Shown here in pieces: positions 47,821-58,501 of a stretch of 64,000 nucleotides of DNA. Positions within the stretch are counted from its first letter, which is position 1, and each line of letters opens with the position of its first letter. Position numbers and translations under genes: made by a program. Under the pieces are notes generated by a model. That model was not told where the DNA came from and searched no databases. It saw only the letters and a program-made list of their open reading frames with translations. Source of the DNA: Ascaphus truei (taxonomy: Eukaryota; Chordata; Amphibia; Anura; Ascaphidae); assembly GCA_036426205.1 (NCBI GenBank), contig CM071573.1, forward strand, positions 40,506,106 through 40,570,105. Reading direction: 5' to 3'.

Positions 47821-48167
47821 GGCGGGCGGGTCTCTGGAGAATACTGTAACCGAAACTGGTCTTTGTCTTTCTTTAATATGAAGAGCCTAAATTGATACAT
47901 TTTTGCAACTTCTTCCTTCACTATCAAGGCCAAGTTACAATAGCACACTGTGGTATCTTTTTTAAATGAAACACCTGCAAGCCGACACATTACTGAAGCG
48001 CATGCGCATTACAATTCATGAATATCTGCCATCTGGTGGACACGCGAAGAATTGCAACCTATTAAATCCGAGCCATTCTCAATAAACGCATCAACCGCGC
48101 GTCAGCCATGCATGACCCGTGGCTGGGAACGCAAAATGAACGCGGCATGAGCCAGGTGAAGAGCGTC

Positions 48168-48252
48168 GCATTCTAGGAAAAAGCCAGGCGAAAAACGCCG
48201 AGTTGTTAGAATAAAGCTGCCGCGCAGATTATATATATATATAGATATATAG

Positions 48253-48286
<34 letters not shown>

Positions 48287-48371
48287 TATATATTATATAA
48301 TATATACACTGCTGCGGCAGCTTTTATTCTAACAAATTGCCGTTTTTTCCCTGGCTTTTTCCTAGAATGCA
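48168..48371. mobile_element. Hairpin MITE with (AT)n loop
   Basis: CATTCTAGGAAAAAGCCAGG...GAATAAAGCTGCCGCGCAG pairs with CTGCGGCAGCTTTTATTCTA...CTGGCTTTTTCCTAGAATG around an AT microsatellite (48231-48305). Confidence 0.8.
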
Positions 48372-49662
48372 GTTTGCGCTGCAGAGCATTCTGTGCTTCT
48401 ACTATGAAGTCTGTTTAGCCTGTAGAGCGTCTGTGCATTCTCCCAGGCCTTTACACTCAATGACCACTGCCATTCATTTTGCGCATGCGCCGCCAGCAGT
48501 AAAGGATTAAAGGAGCAATTCCCCTGGATGTCAGCCAGAGAGGTAAACCGGCATCCACACGGAGGTAGGTATCTCTGGAACCAGGGGTTTCCTGGAGATG
48601 AAATGAATGGGGTTCAGCTCCAGAGACCCCCTGCTTCAATTCAATGTACAAAAATTATGAAGAAAACAACGGCTTCGATTGTTTCGGAGAAGTAACTTTG
48701 GGGTTACAAATTTGGACGAGTCACTCTGCATCAGGCTCTAACAAATTAACTGTAAGCAATTTAACGACGCTCCTGTTGTTTGTCATGTGTTATCATAACA
48801 TGTTAAATTACAACAAAGCTCTGACAATACAAATATATCTCTAGTGTTGTGTATTTTATTTTTTCATCTGCAATTTCACCATATATTTTGTGCCAGCAAA
48901 AGGGCTGCAAGAAAAGCTTATTTGAGCACAAAATCTATGAAGACAAATAACATTTCTGCCAAATGTTCTTTATTTCCATGTTACACACACGCAATGCCTG
49001 TATATATATATATACACAGTATATGTGGTGGGTGTTGGGTTCAGAGTTTGCAGGCATTGCGTGTGTGTAATATGGAAATCAAGAACATTTTGGCAGAAAT
49101 GTTATTTGTCTTCATGATATTTGTGCTCAAATAAGCTTTTCTTGCAGCCCTTTTGCTGGCACAAAATATATGGTGAAATTGCAGATGAAAAAATAAAATA
49201 CACAACACTAGAGATATATTTGTATTGTCAGAGCTTTGTTGTAATTTAATGACAAACAACAGGAGCGTCGTTAAATTGCTTACAGTTAATTTGTTAGAGC
49301 CTGATGCAGAGTGACTCGTCCAAATTTGTAACCCCAAAGTTACTTCTCCGAAACAATCGAAGCCGTTGTTTTCTTCATAATTTTTGTACATTGAATTGAA
49401 GCAGGGGGTCTCTGGAGCTGAACCCCATTCATTTCATCTCCAGGAAACCCCTGGTTCCAGAGATACCTACCTCCGTAGTGGATGCCGGTTACCTCTCTGG
49501 CTGACATCCAGGGGGAATTGCTCCTTTAAATCCTTTACTGCTGGGGGCGCATGCGCAAAATGAATGGCAGTGGTCATGTGAGTGTAAAGGCCCTGGGAGA
49601 ATGCACAGACGCTCTACAGGCTAAACAGACTCCATAGTAGAAGCACAGAATGCTCTGCAGCG
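48370..49662. repeat. Near-perfect 1.3 kb palindrome
   Basis: The left arm (48370-49010) from TTTGCGCTGCAGAGCATTCT to ACACACACGCAATGCCTG pairs with the right arm (about 49050-49662). The loop holds TATATATATATACACAGTAT. One arm has about 17 extra bases (GTGTTATCATAACATGT, near 48784). The right arm runs into the LINE ORF1 sequence, so the left arm holds a reversed scrap of it. Confidence 0.88.
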
Positions 49663-50590
49663 CAACCTACAGGAAGCAAAACACCTCATTACAGAATTAA
49701 AAGAAACAGAAGAAGACGTAGACAAAAGATCCAGGAGGCACAATGTAAGAATAAGAGGAATTCCAGAGGGCGTGTCTGTTTTTATCCGTGTGGATTCATC
49801 AAAAACCGCCATTTGATACAACCCGTGGATGGATTTGTAGAATCCAATCCACGGATTCAGCAATCCGTTGGCAGATTCTTAAGAACAGATTGTGGAATCC
49901 ACGGAGTGTATTGGTAATAATAATACAAAATCCGCAAAACGTGAATCCTCCTTTTTGACACCAAAGGAACCGGACGATCTGATGCGGATCCAAATCTGCC
50001 ACAAGAATTCGCCAATCTCTACTGCTGAGGATAAAGGTGAAAACAGTCGCCTTTGAAGAGGTAGCTCTCATGATTTTGCCAGACCTCTCACCAACAACCC
50101 TGGCACACAGGAGGGCGATGAAGCCAGTCTCCGAGAAACTGAGGGAAACAAATATAAAATACAGGTGGGGTTTTCCCTTCCGTCTAGTTGTGCAGCTCAA
50201 TGTTCAGCAACATCAGACCAGATCACCAACGGAAGGAGAGAGGCTTCTGGAGAAGCTGGGCCTGCTGAGCTGCTCCACGAGGAGCTTTCCCCCCAATCCC
50301 CTTGAGAGCAACACACTCAAGTCCTGCAGAGATCCTGGAACCAGGTGGCGAGAGACTAAGAAATATTGCACGACATCTATGTTTCACCAAAGGTGACAAA
50401 GGTATCCCCCAAGCTAGAAACCTTACAAGAGGAAAGGAGATAGATATGGCAGCCCTGACTCAGGCTACCAGACAGAAGAAAACTACAAATTTGAACAGAA
50501 AGACCCGGGAGTTCATTGGGAGAGAACAAAGGGTGTTGCAACAAAAGTTGGTCATTAGATTACTGTAGCTCACAGAGCATATGTATAAAG
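49632..50590 (+). pseudogene. L1-type LINE ORF1 remnant, interrupted
   Basis: The first part (49632-49776) reads as a coiled-coil ORF1 segment: VEAQNALQRNLQEAK, ITELKETEEDVDKRSRRH, NVRIRGIPEGV, the last being the L1/Tx1 ORF1 hallmark RxxNxRIxGIPEG. It is broken at about 49777 by a 255-base MITE and resumes at about 50033 as KTVAFEEVALMILPDLSPTT, LAHRRAMKPVSEKLRE, KYRWGFPFRLVVQ, TEGERLLEKLGL, the C-terminal nucleic-acid-binding domain. ORF1 proteins coat LINE RNA and act as nucleic-acid chaperones. The copy is frameshifted and inactive. Its first about 30 bases belong to the right arm of the palindrome at 48.4-49.7 kb. Confidence 0.75.
49777..50033. mobile_element. MITE inserted in LINE ORF1
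   Basis: A 257-base block with repeated GGATTC/GAATCC and GGATCC-like words separates the two ORF1 pieces. Its right end, AAGAATTCGCCAATCTCT, matches the reverse of a sequence at 26262-26400, so this is a dispersed family. The left boundary is approximate. Confidence 0.55.
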
Positions 50591-50639
50591 AGAAAAAGAG
50601 GGGGGATGATTGTTGGAGTAATATGTATAATGTATAAAA

Positions 50640-51542
50640 TGTTTACATTTATAGGCACAAAATGTGTTATGCACTAAAACATAAATGTTAAAAAAAAAAA
50701 ACATGGCCGGCTAGATAGGCATCATTGACTCCTTTGAGGGAACAGGTCCCAAAAGGGAAAAGAGGTAGCCAAAATAATAATATATATATTTTAAAAGTCC
50801 CATGAAAATACCATACATACTGTATAGTGTAGATACTAGGACACAGCGTTCCCAGTGTACCGTGCTCAGCTGATAAGGTAAGGGCAGAACAGTGCCACAT
50901 AGAAATCCCATTGTGACCAGATGGAAACAAGGACAGCACAAAAGTGAGTCAACTCTTTATTATCACAATATCATAACAAGGGCGTGCCAAAAAAAAAGTC
51001 ACTCACTCCCACCCACCGTGGCCCCCCCAAAAAAAACACTCTCGTCCCCCTCACTTTACCCGCTAGCGAATCTTACCGACGGCGGGGTGCCATGGCAACA
51101 ACGGGACGCTGCGTGACGTCAAGACTTCACACTGCGTCAAGTTGTCATGGCAACTTCACGCCGCGTGATGTCATGATGTCACTTAGCATCCTGTTGTCAT
51201 GGCAACACGGCGTAATTCGACACCGCCCAGCCATCTTTACGGGAGTTCCAGGGGAGACACGGAAGTTGCAGGGGAGAAACAGGAGAATGCTGGGAGACGT
51301 TGTACATGCTGCCACACCCCGCTGCTGGCAAGACTTGCGAGCGGGTAAAATGCTCTCGCCCCAGGCGAGTGGGCAAGTGCATTTGTCGAGCCCTGATCAT
51401 AACATACCTAAACATAACCCCAGCACAGAGGTATATCATATAAAATATCACACAATGTGAAGGGAAGGGACTTAATAGTCCCCAAAAATGTAAAATAGCG
51501 TTTATTGAATACAAAAGGACAAATGTAAACATCTTCCTTTTG
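50640..51542. mobile_element. Composite insertion between LINE ORF1 and ORF2, holding a hAT MITE
   Basis: Unrelated sequence separates the two LINE frames. It contains a nested hAT element (50979-51395). The outer parts were not identified. The segment explains why ORF1 and ORF2 lie about 950 bases apart. Confidence 0.45.
50979..51395. mobile_element. hAT-type MITE with 8-base target duplication ATCATAAC
   Basis: ATCATAAC occurs at 50971-50978 and 51396-51403, flanking ends AAGGGCGTGCC and GTCGAGCCCTG (imperfect inverted termini). An 8-base duplication is the hAT signature. Inside are three copies of (G)TNNCATGGCAAC and CRE-like TGACGTCA/TGATGTCA sites. Confidence 0.75.
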
Positions 51543-52700
51543 TAGGAGACTCATTTCAGCAAACACTCCCCACCAACCTTCATGGACAAGAGATTCCAGC
51601 TAGCATATTGCTCATCTTCCAAGGAGAGGGGAGTGACAATAGTGGTCAGCAGAAACGTCCCCTTAAAACAGATTTTAAAAAAAGAAGTTAAGGAGGGAAG
51701 ATACTTGATTATAACGGGCAAAATACATAACAATGATCTCACTATAGCAATGCTATATGTTCCAAATACTTACAGCAATATGTTCTTCAAAACATTCTTT
51801 AAATGATCTGGGAAGGGTCAGGAGGGGCAGAGTCCTGGTGGAAGAGGACTTTAATCTTGTTATGAACGTTAATTTTGGTAGAATTAGACACCAGGATGTA
51901 ACAGGTTGCAAATCGGAATGGTGACACAGCACCCAAACCTTTCAACACTTTGCTACGACAGCATGTTTTGTTAGTTGCCTGGAGAGCCCTGAATCCCAGT
52001 AAACTAGACTACACATTCCATTCAAACTCTCACAAAACTTACTTTAGAATAGATCACATATGGATGGATATGAGCACATTTCAATTAGTACAGGAAGCAC
52101 TGATCCACCCGATCACATTGTCTGACCACACGAAAATTGAAATAATTCTGAAAGGCACCCACAGCCACTCTCATGGAAATTGAATAGCTCCATGCTCAAC
52201 ATACCAGAAGTGGTAGAAACCATATCAGCAGCTTGAAGTGTGCTTTTTCCCAAATCAATATAAATGGAAGGACCTAGAGATGCAGAACAAAAGAACCCCC
52301 TCTCCATCCCGACAGGTGGCCATTAATACTACAAGGAGGGTGTTAATTTCTCTGCCTTACTGACCATGCGGGAAAATACTTAATATGGACAGGCCAACTT
52401 TTTTACAAAAAGGGGAAAATGCCTAATACACTACTGGCCCGTAAACGTAGGACCATACAGAGCCAAAACTACATACACGCTCTAAGACTTAAATTAGGGG
52501 CAGTCTCTTACAATCCAGAAATAATTATAGAAGAGATCTATAAATATTACAGCGCTCTATGATGGGGAGAATGTGAGACACTCACCCAGACAGGAGAGGC
52601 CTTGTACACCTTTTATTTCTACTAGACAGGCCCCGGATAACGTCCGTAGAGTAGTAGGCCAGGGACACACTTTAGTTACGGGAGTCTCTTTCTTGGTGAA
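51543..52700 (+). pseudogene. L1-type LINE ORF2 remnant: endonuclease and start of RT region
   Basis: Lying about 950 bases after the ORF1 remnant and on the same strand, this frame opens with ETHFSKHSPPTFMDKRFQLA (the QETH motif of apurinic-like endonucleases), then KERGVTIVVSRNVPLKQ, EGRYLIITGKI, LTIAMLYVPNTYSN, and after a frameshift DYTFHSNSHKTYFRIDHIWM with ITLSDHTKIEI (the SDH signature). Further on come QNYIHALRLKLGAVSYNPE and EEIYKYYSALYDGEN, the linker before the reverse transcriptase domain. No RT catalytic block follows. The copy has frameshifts and is truncated, so it is an L1/Tx1-type relic. Confidence 0.75.
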
Positions 52701-52799
52701 ACACCATTTTTTTTTTGCCTCACAAACACACGCTGTTTTCTGTAACCCCATTGATTAACCATATCATTGCCTGATTGTTTTGAAATTCATCGCCAAGCA

Positions 52800-52832
52800 A
52801 AATGCTTTCGTCTCTCCAGCACTGATCAGGTT
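52800..52832 (-). repeat. Two-box motif, degenerate
   Basis: Reverse strand: CCTGATCAG, TGCTGGAGAGA, CGAAAGCATTTTG. Confidence 0.45.
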
Positions 52833-52859
52833 AAAGCTACACCCGACTGCATTAGATAA

Positions 52860-54560
52860 AAGAAATTGATCAACGGCTGTAGTCTATCCATGCTCACAGA
52901 TCTTCAAGGCTGTTCTTTAACAACAAATGAGTCTCGTTGGCTCCAGGCTGGTTACCTTCCTCGGTTGAAAGAGCAATACATTGTTAGTTCATTTAGCAGT
53001 GAAGGGGTAAAAGGACATCAAATGATTACATAAAAGCTTAATGCTAACTTATTTTTTTCCCAGCCCAAGCTAAATTACACAGAAGTTCACCACTGGAACC
53101 ACTTCACAATGTTTTATTCCTGTTTTTCAGCCACTTCAAGGCTTTCTTCCAGCCTACATGCCTCAGTGGGATTACATTTCCATATTACTACAACATAACA
53201 TAATTATATGGTGGCAATAGCAGCTATTAATTAGGAAATTCTGAACTCATTTAAAAGCTGTCAATGGCTTGTCAAGGAGTTCATTAAATGCTGCTAACAA
53301 GCAAAGGGGGGGGGAGGGGGAGGAGAGCCTTCTCTTCAAATGGAAGAACAAGAAACAGATTTTTATTTTATTTTTTTACTTTTTCTTTTATTGAACACAT
53401 AACCGAATCAGTGAAAAGTGTGTGAAGTATATTGAGCAACGCTTGTTAATTGCAGATCCACTGCCTGACTCTTAAAATATATGATTGTTCTACTCTTCCC
53501 TTAATTAAATGCTCCCCCCAGCCCACTCAAAGTCAATAGAAGAGAAAAAAAACTCTGATTCATTTTCCTCTCAAATCTTTGTAAAAGCTGTCAAACGTGG
53601 GTATTTTGGTATTAACCCAAGATAACTTGGGTGTTACCGAGACTTCAAAAATATTTCCATTTTTAAATAACATCAGAAAGACAGAAAAGTCCCTTTTAAC
53701 TCAGATACATCGCATTGTTTTCATTATTATTTGTAGAAGGGAAAACATGCTTATTTTCACACTGTGATTTCATTTTGAGGGTGGTTATATGCTTTCTGTC
53801 CATATCAGGCTTTATTTGGTGAGCTATATACCCTGTCACATATATACATTTTTTCATTGATTTGACTCAACCCTTGACTCCTGGGCTATATTGCCTTCAT
53901 TGCATTATTCTGGGAATTAGAAGCACCATACAGAGATTCATTTCTCATCCTTTGCTTATTTTCACACTTGCTCTGAAATAATGAGGTGCATTTTAATAAT
54001 CATTATCACCCTATGAGTTACCTCTGTAGTGCAGTATCAGCTTCATCACACAGCACAGTATAATGTTTATTATTTATCCTTCACTCCATTTGATACAAAC
54101 TATTGTCTTTTGTTCCTATTGCACCGACTTGGTAAATGAGGAAATAATCCAAAGTTTCAGAAAACAAAAATACACATAAATGGTCATATTGCACAAAATA
54201 CTACATATCCTTTCTAGTTCCAAACCCAGTCCTTCAATACTCATTGGTTTACTCAGCGCTCATCGTTGAAACAAACACCAAACACTTCCCACAGGAGTGA
54301 CAATGAGAAGGCAGCTTGGGACATAATCGTCACAAAGGTGTCACAACTCTCGTGCTGGCTCAGTTGGATTTCAGCTCATGTCTATTCAGGGATCAGATGT
54401 CTGATACTATGCCTGTCATGCATATAATTAATTATATTGTCGTTATTACATTATCATAATTACTATTATCAGGGCAGGAGCCGTAATGTCTAATTTAGGA
54501 ATCTCTTAATAGTGTAATTTACAACAAGTAAAGTATGCGATCTATGTGAAAGCAATTTAG
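52860..54560. promoter_or_regulatory. Candidate cluster of conserved noncoding elements
   Basis: A long repeat-free block in a repeat-dense window. It holds blocks such as AGCTATTAATTAGGAAATTC (53222) and ATAATTAATTATATTGTCG (54423), rich in homeodomain-type TAATTA cores. No reading frame. Conservation has not been tested. Confidence 0.3.
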
Positions 54561-54835
54561 CCAATTCCCCACATACAGGAAAAGATGCATCAACTTCCAA
54601 TATACAAAGGCACCCTTTGGCCTCCTTAACATCCTACTCTTCAGTCCGTGATATAGAGGTAGTTGGTAGGAGTAGATATGTACTAGGTTTTGCATCACTG
54701 ACCAACATTTTGATTCCCAATCTGCCTAATTAGTGTAAATTGTGCAATTTATTGACATAAAAATGCTACAAAACAACCTTTCCTGTAACTTTAGTGATTT
54801 TTGTCAATATTCTTTCTCATTTGTAATGTATAAGG

Positions 54836-55110
54836 AGCGGCTCAGTGAGTAAAGACACTGACTCTGTCTCTTTAAATAATGATACTGAGCTTGAACCTGG
54901 TTCAATTCCCGGTGTCGGCTCCTTGTGACCTTGGGCAAGTCACTTTATCTCCCTGTGCCTCAGGCACCAAAATCATAGATTGTAAGCTCATCTGGGCAGG
55001 GACAGCGTCTGAATAATCCATAGACCTATGCGTTGTGTACCGTGCACTATACTGTAATTGTGATGTGCTTTGAAAAAAAGCACTATATGACATAAATTCA
55101 TTAAATTATT
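54836..55110 (+). mobile_element. MIR-like SINE
   Basis: A tRNA-like head (GCGGCTCAGTGAGTAAAGAC, then GGTTCAATTCCCGG resembling a B box) is followed by a core TGACCTTGGGCAAGTCACTT...CTCCCTGTGCCTCAG, as in MIR/CORE-SINEs, and by an L2-like tail (AGATTGTAAGCTCATCTGGG ... GCACTATATGA). The order head-core-tail is complete. It is not a working tRNA gene because the anticodon arm cannot form. Confidence 0.8.
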
Positions 55111-55631
55111 ATTAGAAAAAATGATGCATCAAACTATGTCTGAGTTGGCATTACTACCATTGTATATAAAGGCATCCACCAAATATTTGAATAGAACTAT
55201 GTTTCTTTTCTCCCATTTGTGGAAATAGCAGCTGACCACCATGTCAGGGGCAGTCCGCACAGAGCTATCACTACCCTCAATACTGTAGTTTGAAGTCAGA
55301 TTACAGGTTTGATGAATCTCTAGGTTTTGGGTTCTTCTTACATGTAGACACGGGAGTTTTTTTTAGATTTGATGACTTCTCTAAAAAGCAGCTTTTTTAA
55401 TTATTTGACAGAATATAAGGTGCTTTTATAGACTTGTTAATAAATATTGTATCTACTTTTAGCTTGCTGAGTCCTGACCTCCACTGAGATCCCTATTGAG
55501 GTGAAAGAATTATAAAGATGCTTCAGACCGTGCAACATTTTAAATACAATGTAAAGATCCAGTAGGAGAAATTAGCAGGAGAAGATCCCCTTCAAAATGA
55601 TGCTGCTGCTTCAGAGCACATTATTTTTGCA

Positions 55632-55984
55632 GCGGTGCGCAAACTGGGGGGGGGGGGGACACACCGAGATTAACTGTGGGGGGTGCGGGGGTTACAGAGG
55701 CCCCGCGCGCTTCCTGAAGGCACTTAAATTAAGTGCCGGGGAAGCGGCGAAGGCCTCTGTAAACCTTACTTACCGTGGTCGAGCTGGCATCTGGAGATGC
55801 GTCGCCATGGCAACGCAGCGTCAAATGACGCCGCGGGGTCATGTGACGTCGTATTGCTATGGCAACGTGACATGACACCCAGATGCCAGGAACCACGGTA
55901 AGGAGGAGGGAGGGGGGGTGCACAGAGAGGAGGACAGCCGGCAGGGGGGCACAGGGAAAAAAGATTGCGCTCCCCTGTTTTAGA
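55632..55984. mobile_element. hAT-type GC-rich MITE
   Basis: Left end CAGCGGTGCGCAAACTGGGG and right end TTGCGCTCCCCTG belong to the same family as the copies at 37.4 and 45.2 kb. No clear target duplication was found. It carries GTCGCCATGGCAAC (55801-55814), GTGACGTC and ATTGCTATGGCAAC (55853-55866). Confidence 0.7.
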
Positions 55985-55999
55985 GGAATGAAAGATACA

Positions 56000-56860
56000 C
56001 TTTGCATGACATGATTGACAGCTGAGCACAACATCTGATAAACATGATAGAGCGAAAACAAGGGAGTTAAGGCCTGTGTTACTGTAACTCAAAACCTGAG
56101 AGTATATCTAGGGAATTTTTCCATGTGAGAAATGGGGATTTGGAACAGCTATTTTCAGAGAGAGGTGATAATTAAAGAAAAGTTCTGTTTTACACTTAAG
56201 GTTTTTATAGACATTTAGAACTAAAAATGACTTCAGTTATGCAAGGTTGAATAGATGAGCTGTCTCCCGCTCTGGCAATGCATATTTAACCATTAGGTGC
56301 TAATGCAGTAAATCCCTTCTGTGCCTCGTTTAATGGCCCGGTCTCAGCATTATTGCACTTTAGGGACTGATTAAGAATTGAACAAATATTATGTTAATAT
56401 CCCAAACTTTAGAATAATTAAAAGTTCTCATAGCCAACAGCCATTCCGGTCCTGTACAAGTCGAATTTGTAGGTCTTAGAACCTTTTGGGGGACCAATAA
56501 GAGACTTTTTCATTGTTGAAATTATATGGGACTGTGTATCAAGGCAATTGTGGTGCAGTTCAGAGAGGGAAAAAAAACCTAATTGGATTTTATTTCTTTA
56601 ATACACCTGCTAAAAAACAAATTGCTCCACAATTGCACCACTTTTACCTTGATAAATAAACTAAATAGTATCTCTTCTTCAATTGTACAATGAAATGTCT
56701 CCAGAGCACTTCTCTTCGTCACAATAGAAGTAAAGCAACTTTGCAAATTATGCTTCTGTTTCTTTATACAGTGACCAAGCATTATTCCTGTTTACCTTTC
56801 AGAACTGCGTCTGAATGACCTTGGCAAGTCATTGCATCACTTTGGCACATGGGTACTAAC
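56000..56860. other. Intergenic: nothing recognised
   Basis: AT-rich, no convincing frame. Confidence 0.4.
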
Positions 56861-56999
56861 ATTATATTGCTAAACAGGATTAATTGTGCCTGTTTTATTC
56901 TTCCTTTTACAGTAATGCATAGATTGGCAGCCATATAAAAAAATAAATATTACTGTGCTGCCCAAGGAGATTCTTGTCACTTTCAGTAAAGATGCTGGC

Positions 57000-57310
57000 T
57001 GAGAACTGGAATGCTGAAGATTCAAAGCAGCCTGCGCTAATTTAAGCAAGATATTGTAAATTACGATTTTCAAGGTCAGTGGCACCATTTCAATAGCTGT
57101 CCTGCTAGATTTAGAAATGGAATGTCTGATGTTACTCGTTTCAATTGTATGCCTAAGGATGTTTTTTGCCAGCACGCTAAGGTGTCGGCCCCTGATACAA
57201 CCAATTAGGAATTAAAGATTGTGACAAAGGTAATTTGTTTCCTTTAAGGATCGCGTCAAAAGTGTTGACTTGACAAAAATAATTTGATCAAAGTGCAGTG
57301 TTAGATGGTT
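57000..57310. promoter_or_regulatory. Candidate conserved noncoding element
   Basis: Repeat-free block with GATTGTGACAAAGG, CAATTAGGAATTAAAG and TTTGATCAAAG (TCF/SOX-like words). Inference only. Confidence 0.25.
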
Positions 57311-57559
57311 GTGCTAAACCCCAAATGGGTTTCTGATTCCCACAATTGCTCAAGGTTCTTGAAACTTCCATTGATGAATGAAGGAAAGGCTAAAGTGACA
57401 CAAATTGTGCCATTTACATGTTTTATTTACAGAAATGTGCATTCGGTGTGGTTTATTTGCATTACTAAATTAGTATAGTCAGCCACAGGCAAAGGTAACA
57501 TTGACTAATTATCCACCTAAATCTTGGAATGAGAGATACATTGGGGTTTGTTTAACAAA

Positions 57560-57720
57560 GCCTATCGGCTACGAAATAGATATGGAAGTAACATTGGGAA
57601 AAGGAGTCCCTGCCCCGATGAGCTTACAATCTTAGTGATAAGTAGGAAGAACATACAGAGACAGTAGGAGGGAGTGCTGGTAAGTGCGTCTGCAAGGGGC
57701 CAAGCTCGATGTATGAGAGC
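57560..57720 (-). repeat. LINE/SINE tail fragment
   Basis: GTCCCTGCCCCGATGAGCTT and ACAATCTTAG belong to the reversed L2-like tail family. Confidence 0.45.
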
Positions 57721-58083
57721 TAGTCATAGATATTTTAATATGTGAAACCATTCTAATATACTTTATTAAGTGGGACAAATACAGTACTAAGAAAAAAAAC
57801 AATGTGTAGCTATAGGCAAGACAGGAAAGAACAAAATCTGCTGATAACTAAGAAGAAATCGAAATCATCATGTACTGTATTTCCTGTTAACACTACTGTG
57901 CCAATTACTCTATATGTCATAATTACTTGCAAATTAGACCACTTCCATAACATTTGTGAAGAATCAGCTAATAAATGACCTTAACTGAGACATATGACCA
58001 AAACATCCTTTAATTAGTTCATTCAAAAAGTCCTTTGAACTGTGATTTAGTCAAATCTGAGGTGTACAGTATGCACCTTCTGT

Positions 58084-58245
58084 GTGCAGATTGTAAGCTC
58101 TTCGGGGGAGGGATTCCTTTTTCTATTGTTACTGTCATATCTGAAACACTTATTCCCATTATGTTATTATTCCACGTGTATTACTGCTGTGATGCGCTAT
58201 GTACATGGATGGCGCTATAGAAATAAATATATACATACATACACA
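58084..58245 (+). repeat. LINE/SINE tail fragment
   Basis: CAGATTGTAAGCTCTTCGGG and ATGGCGCTATAGAAATAAAT form the forward L2-like tail with an AT-rich 3' end. Confidence 0.5.
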
Positions 58246-58271
58246 CGTTAGACAAGTGGCTGAGAAAAGTA

Positions 58272-58501
58272 CAGCTCAACCCCATTATAACGCGATCCGT
58301 TACAACGCGGATCCGCTTATAACGCGATGCAAGCGTGGCTCCCAATTTTCGTATTTATGAATACTTTACAACACGATTATTGGTGTCTTAAATACTTTAT
58401 TGTACAATGCATACAATTGTACATTATTTATAACGCGATCCACTTATAACGCGATGTGATTCTTTGGACCCCAAGCACAGTGTTATAAGGGGGTTGAGCT
58501 G
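58272..58501. mobile_element. Tigger/pogo-like MITE
   Basis: Ends CAGCTCAACCCCATTATAAC and GTTATAAGGGGGTTGAGCTG are inverted repeats, with GCGATCCGCTTATAACGCG-like words inside. A TA target is present at the left; the right is CA. The family is inferred from the TIR style of Tc/mariner Tigger elements. Confidence 0.7.

Noticed and set aside
48644..49391. Two near-identical proteins (MYKNYEENNG...) on opposite strands
   Set aside because: They are the two arms of the palindrome; no known domain, and the frames break at small indels.
54840..54925. tRNA-like sequence with a B-box-like block
   Set aside because: Continuous with a MIR-type core and tail, so it is the head of a SINE.
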